A stretch of DNA of 50,127 bases, taken from assembly GCA_041593595.1 (NCBI GenBank), contig JBFHNV010000010.1, positions 1 through 50,127 on the forward strand, read 5' to 3'. Positions 42,493 to 50,127 of this stretch are shown here, piece after piece (within the stretch, counting starts at the first letter, position 1; the number at the start of each line of letters is the position of its first letter). The notes beneath the pieces were generated by a model. That model saw only the letters and a program-made list of their open reading frames with translations, was not told the DNA's origin and did no database searches. The DNA is from JBFHNV01 sp041593595. GTDB lineage: Bacteria; Pseudomonadota; Gammaproteobacteria; HK1. A program made the translations under genes and the position numbers.

Positions 42493-43034
42493 GCGGGCTT
42501 CTCCGGGGCCTCCTCGTAGCGGCGCACGGAGTCCAGGATCTCGCGCTTGGCGTCCTCCGCGTCCAGCCAGCCGTCGATACGTGACCACTTGCCCGGCTCC
42601 AGGTCCTTGTAGTGCTGGAAGAAGTGCACGATGGTGTCCAGCACCGGCTCGGGCAGGTCGCGCACCGAGTCCATGCCGCGGTACAGGCGCGAGAGCTTGT
42701 CCACGGGCACCGCCAGGATCTTGTGATCGACGCCGCCGTCATCGGTGAGCTTGAGCAGCCCGAGCGGGCGGCAGCGGATCACCGCGCCGCTGATCACCGG
42801 GTGCGGCGTCACCACCAGCACGTCCAGCGGGTCGCCGTCCAGGGCCAGGGTGCGCGGCAGGTAGCCGTAGTTGCAGGGGTAGCGCATGGCGGTGCCCTGG
42901 AAGCGGTCCACGAACATCGCGCCGGTCCGCTTGTCGATCTCGTACTTCACCGGCTCGCTGTGTGCCGGGACCTCGATGATCACGTTGAGGTCGTTGGGGA
43001 GATTCTCGCCCGGCAGGACGTCGTTCAGGGGCAT
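42486..43034 (-). CDS. ppa: Soluble inorganic pyrophosphatase, family I
   Basis: 182 residues, typical of bacterial family I enzymes. The acidic site DGDPLDVLVV is present, as are Y and K residues in VKYEIDKRTG and YPCNYGYLP, and KDLEPGKW near the end. It splits PPi into two phosphates in the cytoplasm. The ATG follows GCGGAG; the frame upstream (to 43265) is non-coding. It is divergent from the membrane pyrophosphatase hppA, and its stop codon overlaps the oxidase gene that follows, so those two are co-transcribed. Confidence 0.96.
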   Translation of the reverse strand: MPLNDVLPGENLPNDLNVIIEVPAHSEPVKYEIDKRTGAMFVDRFQGTAMRYPCNYGYLPRTLALDGDPLDVLVVTPHPVISGAVIRCRPLGLLKLTDDGGVDHKILAVPVDKLSRLYRGMDSVRDLPEPVLDTIVHFFQHYKDLEPGKWSRIDGWLDAEDAKREILDSVRRYEEAPEKPAF

Positions 43035-43132
43035 GCTCGGAGCTCCGCACTCGGGGGGCGGACGATGATAGCAGGCGGCCCCCGGGCCGGCGCCCGCCCC
43101 GGCCCAGCCGCGCCGGGCGGGTCGCGCGGCGT

Positions 43133-43161
43133 TTGAGGCGCCGCCCCGGTTCCCGTATATT
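43133..43161 (+). promoter_or_regulatory. Candidate hppA promoter
   Basis: TTGAGG (43133-43138) and TATATT (43156-43161) are 17 bases apart, 84 bases before the hppA ATG. The -10 stands inside an AT-rich island with CCCGTATATTTCGCGGG symmetry, which could also be bound by a regulator. Confidence 0.55.
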
Positions 43162-43245
43162 TCGCGGGTTTCGCCGCCCGCGCCCGCAACGGGCGCCCCG
43201 GGCGCAGAAATCACTAATGAACCGGGGTATCCAGGGGAGACTTCC

Positions 43246-45252
<2,007 letters not shown>

Positions 45253-45271
45253 GCGACGTCACCCTCTCGGG

Positions 45272-45306
45272 AAAGGCCGGGGCGGCACCACCGTCCCGGC
45301 CTTTTT
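45272..45306 (+). terminator. Rho-independent terminator of hppA
   Basis: A 10-bp perfect stem (AAAGGCCGGG at 45272-45281, complement at 45295-45304) with a 13-base loop and T-run 45302-45306 lies 20 bases after the hppA stop. Its A-rich left arm could also end transcription from pfp in the other direction. Confidence 0.88.
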
Positions 45307-45386
45307 CATGCCTCGTCGCGGCGTGCCGGGGCCGGATTTACCGCAACGGAAACGCTGCGGCCCGACCGGCTCGGCAGGGCCCCGGG

Positions 45387-45422
45387 TTCCTCTGCGAACT
45401 CCGCGTTCTCTGCGCCTCCTGA
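45387..45422. repeat. Degenerate CGCAGAG-type intergenic repeat, inverted copy
   Basis: Between hppA and pfp the text CTCTGCGAACTCCGCG runs on into TTCTCTGCGCCTCC; on the minus strand this is the CGCAGAGAACGCGGAG word family also seen after maf at 41183-41213. Confidence 0.4.
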
Positions 45423-45443
45423 TTCCCTCGCCCGGCCGCGCGA

Positions 45444-46709
45444 TCAGGTCTTGAGCTTGAAGTCGGTCTTCAGCTTCCGCGGCACACCCGCGTTCTTCAG
45501 CTTCACGTAGTCCGGCAGTCCGTCCTTGTAGGGTGGGTACGCCTCGCCCCGGATCAGCGGCGCCAGGTAGCGCCGGCAGGCGTCGGTGATGCCGAAGCCG
45601 TCCTCGGTGATGTAGTCGCGGGGCACCTTCTTCTCCACGTTCGCCACGTCCGCCAGTGCCGCTTCCGCGATCTCCCAGCGGTACGGATCGTCGGCGAGGC
45701 GCTTGATCACCGGTATCACCGCGTTCCTGCCCTCGAGCGCCAGCTCCACCGCCGCCTCGCCCAGCGCGTAGGCCTGGTCCAGGTCCACCTGCGACGCGAT
45801 GTGGCGCGCGGCGCGCTGCAGGTAGTCCGCCACTGCCCAGTGGTACTTGTAGCCGAGGCGATCCTTCACCAGCGCCGCGATCACCGGCGCCACGCCGCCG
45901 AGCTGGGCGTGGCCGAAGGCGTCCCGCACGCCGGCGTCGGAGAGGAACTTCCCTTCGGCATTGCGCACGCCCTCCGACACCACCACGGCGCAGTAGCCGT
46001 TGCGTTCCACCGAGTCCTTCACCCGGGCGATGAACGCCTCCTCGTCAAAGGGGATCTCCGGAAACAGGATGATCTGCGGCGCGTCGTCCGGTCCGCTGCC
46101 GGCGAGCCCGCCCGCGGCGGCGATCCACCCGGCGTGACGGCCCATCACCTCCAGGATGAAGACCTTGGTGGAGGTGAGCGCCATGGAGGCCACGTCGAAC
46201 GCCGCCTCGCGGATGGAGACGGCGACGTACTTGGCCACCGAGCCGAAGCCGGGGCACGCGTCGGTGATGGGCAGATCGTTGTCCACCGTCTTCGGGATCC
46301 CCAGGCACACGATGGGATAGCCCAGTCGCTCGCCGATCTGGGACACCTTGTGCGCGGTATCGGAGGAGTCCCCCCCGCCGTTGTAGAAGAAGTAGCCGAT
46401 GTCGTGAGCCTTGAACACCTCGATCAGGCGCTCGTACTCGGCACGGCTCTCGTCGAGGCCTTTCAGCTTGTAGCGGCACGACCCGAAGGCGCCCGCTGGG
46501 GTGTGCTTCAGAGCGGCGATGTCGGCGGCGCTCTCCTGCCCCGTGTCGATGAGATCCTCGGTGAGCGCGCCGATGATCCCGTTGCGGCCCGCATAGACGT
46601 TGCCGATGCGATCCGGGTGCTTGCGCGCGGTCTCGATGACGCCCGCGGCGGTGGCGTTGATGACGGCCGTCACGCCTCCGGACTGGGCATAGAAGGCGTT
46701 CTTCGGCAT
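45444..46709 (-). CDS. pfp: PPi-type 6-phosphofructokinase
   Basis: 421 residues. The substrate signatures of the PFK superfamily are PKTVDND (139-145), with catalytic D143, and an N-terminal GGVTAVIN. ATP enzymes have PGT here; K140 is the mark of PPi-dependent enzymes. The phosphoryl-donor loop is GGGDSSD (111-117), where Ser replaces the ATP-type Gly. It interconverts fructose 6-phosphate with fructose 1,6-bisphosphate using PPi, in either direction. It is convergent with hppA. In Methylococcus, pfp and hppA occur together (recalled). The ATG follows AAGGAGT. Confidence 0.9.
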   Translation of the reverse strand: MPKNAFYAQSGGVTAVINATAAGVIETARKHPDRIGNVYAGRNGIIGALTEDLIDTGQESAADIAALKHTPAGAFGSCRYKLKGLDESRAEYERLIEVFKAHDIGYFFYNGGGDSSDTAHKVSQIGERLGYPIVCLGIPKTVDNDLPITDACPGFGSVAKYVAVSIREAAFDVASMALTSTKVFILEVMGRHAGWIAAAGGLAGSGPDDAPQIILFPEIPFDEEAFIARVKDSVERNGYCAVVVSEGVRNAEGKFLSDAGVRDAFGHAQLGGVAPVIAALVKDRLGYKYHWAVADYLQRAARHIASQVDLDQAYALGEAAVELALEGRNAVIPVIKRLADDPYRWEIAEAALADVANVEKKVPRDYITEDGFGITDACRRYLAPLIRGEAYPPYKDGLPDYVKLKNAGVPRKLKTDFKLKT

Positions 46710-46779
46710 GGCGACTCCTTGACAGCTGGGTGGACGTTTCGCAACGCGGCCGCCACGCCGGGCGCCGCGCAGGGTGGGT

Positions 46780-46785
46780 TATGAT
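46780..46785 (+). promoter_or_regulatory. Weak candidate -10 box for bepA
   Basis: TATGAT stands 85 bases before the bepA ATG in the divergent gap with pfp. No fitting -35 is visible, so this is only a possibility. Confidence 0.3.
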
Positions 46786-46870
46786 GGCACGCGGACGGGG
46801 GGCTCGCGCAGGGTCGTTCCACGCGGTCCTCCGTCCCCGAACACCGAGTCGATCGTAACGAGGCGCGTCG

Positions 46871-48391
46871 ATGAGCCGCAACGCGGCGCGGCGCCCGGTA
46901 CCGCGGGCCGCCGTCACCCATACCGGGTCCTCCCCCCGGGGGCCTGCCCGGATCGCGGCCCTCGCCGCCGCGCGGGCGGTCGCGCTCGTCGCGGGCTTCG
47001 CCTGCGCCGCGGCCTCCGGCCAGATCCGTCTGCCGGACTTCGGCGACTCCTCCGAGGCCGTTATCTCCAGCGCCCTGGAGCGCGAGATCGGCCGGGCATT
47101 CATGCGCGAGATCCGCGCCACCATGACCCTCATCGACGACCCGGAGGTCGCGGACTACGCGCAGTCCCTGGGCTACCGCCTGGTGTCGTCCACCGACCAC
47201 GGCAACGTCGGTTTCAACTTCTTCGTGGTCAAGGACCGCGGCATCAACGCCTTCGCCGCGCCCGGCGGCTGGGTGGGCATCAACTCGGGCCTCATCGCCG
47301 TCACCGAGAGCGAGAGCGAGCTGGCGTCGGTGGTGGCGCACGAGGTCGCGCATGTGACCCAGCGCCATATCGCGCGCGCCATCGAGCTCAACGAGCGCTC
47401 CAGCATCGCCACCCTGGCGGGGATCCTCGCCGCCATCGCCATCGGCACCCAGAGCCCGGAGGCCGGCCAGGCGGCGGCCGCGGCGGTCATCGGCACCCAG
47501 GCCCAGAATAGGCTCAACTTCTCCCGCGACAACGAGAAGGAGGCCGACAACGTGGGGATGCAGATGCTGGACACCGCCGGCTTCGATCCCGCTGCCATGG
47601 CCACCTTCTTCGAGAAGCTGCAGAGCGCCTCGCGCTACTACCGCCGCCCGCCGGAGTTCCTGTCCACCCACCCCGTCACGACCACGCGCATCGCCGAGGC
47701 GCGCAGCCGCGCCGCGCAGTTCGGCTTTCGCCAGCACGCCGACAGCATCCGCTACCGGATGGTGCGCGCGAAGGTGCGGGTGCTGATGGAGTCCGACCAC
47801 GAGCGTCTGCTGGCGGAGTTCAACGACGAGATCCAGCGCAATGCCCCGAGCCCGTCGCCAGGGCTGCGCTACGGGGTGGCGCTGACCAAGGCGCGCCTGG
47901 GCAAGCACGCCGAGGCGCGCTCGGAGCTCGAGGCGCTGGCGCGCGAGCAGCCGGGGGACGTGGCGCTGCGCATGGAGCTTGCCCGGATGGTGCTGCATTC
48001 CGGGGATGAGGCCGCGGCGCTCGCCATGTTCGACGACGCCTGGCGGCTGCTGCCGGACAGCCGGCTGGTGGCGCGGGCCTACCCCGAGGCGCTGCTGCAC
48101 ACCCGCCAGCCGGCGAAGGCACTCCAGGTGCTGGACGATTTTCAGCGACTGGCCGAGCTGGACGCCGAGCAGCACCGGCTGAAGGCCCAGGCCCTGGAGG
48201 CCCTGGGCCGCACCGCCGAGAGCCAGGCGGCGCTGGCGGAGCACTACTATCGCAAGGGCGAGATCGACGCGGCGATCCACCAGCTCACCCTGGCCGCACG
48301 CCATCCGGACAACGACTTCTACCGCGCCTCGCGCATCGAGGCGCGTCTGGAGCAGTTCCGCGACGAGCAGGCGGCGCGCGCCCGGCGCTGA
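46871..48391 (+). CDS. bepA: M48 periplasmic metalloprotease/chaperone with TPR repeats
   Basis: 506 residues. The N-terminal signal region is longer than usual (hydrophobic at about 35-52). The zinc motif is HEVAH (157-161), with the third ligand E224 in NEKEADN. From about 320 the C-terminal half is built of TPR helices (KARLGKHAEARSELEALAREQPG). This is the BepA/YfgC organisation: it helps assemble or degrade LptD and other outer membrane proteins. lptE, whose product pairs with LptD, lies elsewhere in the window. The ATG used is the only one giving a signal peptide; an internal start near 46970 would be too short. It is divergent from pfp. Confidence 0.92.
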   Translation: MSRNAARRPVPRAAVTHTGSSPRGPARIAALAAARAVALVAGFACAAASGQIRLPDFGDSSEAVISSALEREIGRAFMREIRATMTLIDDPEVADYAQSLGYRLVSSTDHGNVGFNFFVVKDRGINAFAAPGGWVGINSGLIAVTESESELASVVAHEVAHVTQRHIARAIELNERSSIATLAGILAAIAIGTQSPEAGQAAAAAVIGTQAQNRLNFSRDNEKEADNVGMQMLDTAGFDPAAMATFFEKLQSASRYYRRPPEFLSTHPVTTTRIAEARSRAAQFGFRQHADSIRYRMVRAKVRVLMESDHERLLAEFNDEIQRNAPSPSPGLRYGVALTKARLGKHAEARSELEALAREQPGDVALRMELARMVLHSGDEAAALAMFDDAWRLLPDSRLVARAYPEALLHTRQPAKALQVLDDFQRLAELDAEQHRLKAQALEALGRTAESQAALAEHYYRKGEIDAAIHQLTLAARHPDNDFYRASRIEARLEQFRDEQAARARR

Positions 48392-48408
48392 TCCCACCCC
48401 CACCACAA

Positions 48409-48433
48409 GCCGGCGACGGGCGGGCCCGCCGGC
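48409..48433 (+). terminator. Hairpin after bepA
   Basis: GCCGGC at 48409-48414 pairs with GCCGGC at 48428-48433 around a loop of 13 bases that is itself G/C-rich. There is no T-run. It may end bepA transcription. Confidence 0.35.
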
Positions 48434-48531
48434 ACTACATGCGGGGCACCGGGAAAGAGTCTTGTCGGACCTAAAGTTTTCGCTGCGGCGACCGACAGCG
48501 AGATCCTGGCAACTGACTACACTTAGCCATC

Positions 48532-49140
48532 ATGACCCTCTCCACCACCCGCCGAGTCGGTGTGCTTCTGGTCGCCGGCACGCTCGCGACCGGCTGCGTC
48601 GATCCCGCCAGCATGGTGGTGTCCAGCGTGGTCTCGGCGGCAGTGAAGACGGCGGTGGTGCAGGCGGAGAAGAACCGCCCCACCCCCGAGCAGCTCTGGC
48701 ACGACGCCCAGGTGGCGCAACTCGAGCGGCGCGCCCTGGGGGGCGATCGCGAGGCGCAGTTCCAGATTGGCACCTACTACCTGGTCCTGCAGGAGCCCGC
48801 GGCGGAAGCCTGGATCTGCCATGCGGCCATGCGCGGCCACCCCAAGGCGCAGCTCCAGTACGGGCACTGGTTCAACGAGGATCGGGCCCGCGAGGACCTG
48901 TTTCCCTTCATTTCGGTGGAGCCGGACAATGCCAACGCATTCCTGTGGTACAGCCTGGCAGCGGACAACGGCGAGCCGCGTGCACCGCACTTCCGCGACA
49001 ACCTGATCTACGCGGGCATACCGGCGGTGAAGCTGGAACGGGCACGTGCCCGGCACGCCGCCTGGACGCCGGGCACCTGCCCCACCGGAATGGCCGCCGC
49101 CGCGGCCGGCGTGCCGGCCCAGCCCATCGCCCGGCGCTGA
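48532..49140 (+). CDS. Sel1-like repeat lipoprotein
   Basis: 202 residues. A lipobox ATGC with a hydrophobic stretch gives a lipoprotein signal (Cys at about 22). Two Sel1-like (TPR-related) repeats are seen: GGDREAQFQIGTYYLVLQEPA and RGHPKAQLQYGHWF, with a third imperfect one at NAFLWYSLAADNGE. Such repeats bind proteins. It is anchored in the outer or inner membrane facing the periplasm. No function is known. It has no clear operon partner; a poor TACACT -10-like box stands just before it. Confidence 0.75.
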   Translation: MTLSTTRRVGVLLVAGTLATGCVDPASMVVSSVVSAAVKTAVVQAEKNRPTPEQLWHDAQVAQLERRALGGDREAQFQIGTYYLVLQEPAAEAWICHAAMRGHPKAQLQYGHWFNEDRAREDLFPFISVEPDNANAFLWYSLAADNGEPRAPHFRDNLIYAGIPAVKLERARARHAAWTPGTCPTGMAAAAAGVPAQPIARR

Positions 49141-49293
49141 CGACGCGGCGCCGTCGCGCGCCGCGTCCCGGTCCAGCCTCGCCTACATCCACCGCGCCCC
49201 CTGGCGATGGCGCGCCGCGCCCGCGGCTCCGACACTGGTGCCCAGGCCCGGTCGCGCCACCGCGCGTCCCCCATCGAGAACGGAGGTACACGG

Positions 49294-50103
49294 ATGTACA
49301 GACTGGCTCTCGCCGCCGCGCTGGCCCTGATCGCCCCCGCGGCCCCCGCCACGGTCCTGCTGGACGAGGACTTTTCCCATTACACCGGCGCGGGTCTTTC
49401 CCCCGGCGGGCCCGCCGGCACGCTGGACTCGTCCACCTGGACGATCGCCGGCGCCAGTGACGGCGACTCCCCCCACGGTGCCGTCATCACCGCCGGCGAC
49501 CTGGCCCGCGGCCTGTCCACCGGCGGGGTGCGCGCGGGAGGACTGTATGCCTTCGACCTGCCCGGCGGGGCACGCGGCCTGGGCCTGCAGGCGACCGGAT
49601 CCGACTTCAGCCCGGGCACGTTGACCCGACGGGTGCAGCACACGGGCGGTGCCCGGCTCACGGACCTGGCGCTGAGCTTCCAGCTCTGGCTGCGCAATGA
49701 CGGACCGCGGGCCACCCGGATCACGGTGGAGGCGGCCGACGGCGCCAACCCGGCCGCGTGGCTGGCGGTGCCGGCGCTGTCGCTGGTCACGCCCGCCACC
49801 GCGACCGGGGCCCTGTGGCAGTCCCGGACCCTCGCGGCCGCGCTGCCCGTCGACACCCTGGATCCGGGCCGCTGGCTGTCGCTGCGCTGGCGGTTCGAGG
49901 ACGCGTCCGGCAGCGGCGCACGGGACGAATTGGCCTTCACGGCGCTGCGGGTCACCGGCTTGCCGGTGTCCATCACACCGGCGGTGACCCTGGCAGAGCC
50001 GGACACCCGAGGCACGGGCCTGGCCCTGGCACTCGCACTCGCTGCCGCCGCGCTCCACCGCCGCGCCTTGCCCATCGGTAACCGTGCTGCAACACGCCGG
50101 TAA
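49294..50103 (+). CDS. Secreted protein with PEP-CTERM-like C-terminal tail
   Basis: 269 residues. The ATG follows GGAGG and starts a clear signal peptide (MYRLALAAALALIAPAAPA). The body (about 20-225) is a beta-rich, Gly/Asp/Thr-rich domain with DGDSPHGAVI. The C-terminus has an EP motif, a hydrophobic helix (TGLALALALAAAAL) and basic HRR, the order of a PEP-CTERM sorting signal, but the core Pro-Glu-Pro is reduced to AEPDT and the tail continues with about 13 extra residues. If genuine it would be cut by an exosortase, for which there is no gene here. It ends 24 bases before the window edge. Confidence 0.7.
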   Translation: MYRLALAAALALIAPAAPATVLLDEDFSHYTGAGLSPGGPAGTLDSSTWTIAGASDGDSPHGAVITAGDLARGLSTGGVRAGGLYAFDLPGGARGLGLQATGSDFSPGTLTRRVQHTGGARLTDLALSFQLWLRNDGPRATRITVEAADGANPAAWLAVPALSLVTPATATGALWQSRTLAAALPVDTLDPGRWLSLRWRFEDASGSGARDELAFTALRVTGLPVSITPAVTLAEPDTRGTGLALALALAAAALHRRALPIGNRAATRR

Positions 50104-50127
50104 CCCGGTGCAGGGCACACTGCAGGC

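Noticed and set aside
42489..42588. GTG at 42588 as the start of the FAD oxidase
   Set aside because: The added 32 residues are read out of frame from ppa and match nothing in the oxidase family.

Overview
The window is G+C-rich DNA, roughly two thirds or more by eye, and almost entirely protein-coding. No rRNA, tRNA, CRISPR array or phage module is visible. The block leuS-lptE-holA-proA-nadD-rsfS-rlmH-maf, the LptE and BepA envelope factors and the mixture of TRAP transport, CoA chemistry and membrane pyrophosphatase point to a free-living gammaproteobacterium. A Chromatiales/Ectothiorhodospiraceae-like lineage is my guess; the sequence does not prove it.

Layout. 1-4.4 kb: a repeat fragment, an M24-fold hydrolase that has lost its metal ligands, an SDR dehydrogenase, an exported protein with a SecD P1-head-like domain, a DUF3565-DUF1971 fusion and a truncated cytochrome c remnant. 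4.4-9.4 kb: a large secreted M6-like metalloprotease and an Acg-type nitroreductase, then about 0.7 kb without a convincing gene. 9.4-20 kb: a catabolic region with a complete TRAP transporter (P, Q, M), an aldehyde dehydrogenase, a zinc-ribbon protein, a cupin, a CaiB-type CoA transferase, a 4-hydroxybutyryl-CoA dehydratase/HpaB-family enzyme lacking two expected Fe-S ligands, and an AbrB-family membrane protein. 19.8-25.3 kb: a regulatory block on the minus strand (sigma-70 family factor, MerR regulator with a receiver-like middle, class III nucleotide cyclase, GcvA-like LysR), plus a divergent 64-residue gene ending at a strong terminator. 25.3-31.1 kb: a crotonase, an aspartoacylase-like deacylase and a MoxR-DUF58-transglutaminase operon. 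31.4-33.2 kb: an orphan ParA ATPase, a REP-like palindromic repeat and a ferredoxin reductase-type flavoprotein.

33.4-41.2 kb is the conserved housekeeping block. 41.2-46.7 kb holds a FAD amine oxidase followed by a pyrophosphate group: soluble pyrophosphatase (ppa), divergent K+-dependent membrane pyrophosphatase (hppA) and convergent PPi-type phosphofructokinase (pfp). 46.9-50.1 kb holds bepA, a Sel1-like lipoprotein and a secreted protein with a PEP-CTERM-like tail.

How the genes may work together. The 9.4-20 kb genes could import an organic acid, activate it to a CoA ester and process it; the substrate cannot be read from sequence. The ppa-hppA-pfp group would let the cell either discard PPi or save its energy as an ion gradient or in glycolysis. 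The sigma/MerR/cyclase block looks like a local control module. I found no clearly new defence or mobile system. The best leads are the regulatory block, the altered dehydratase-family enzyme, the pyrophosphate group and the REP-like repeats. Residue numbers and motif comparisons come from reading the translations by eye and from remembered family features; no search was run.
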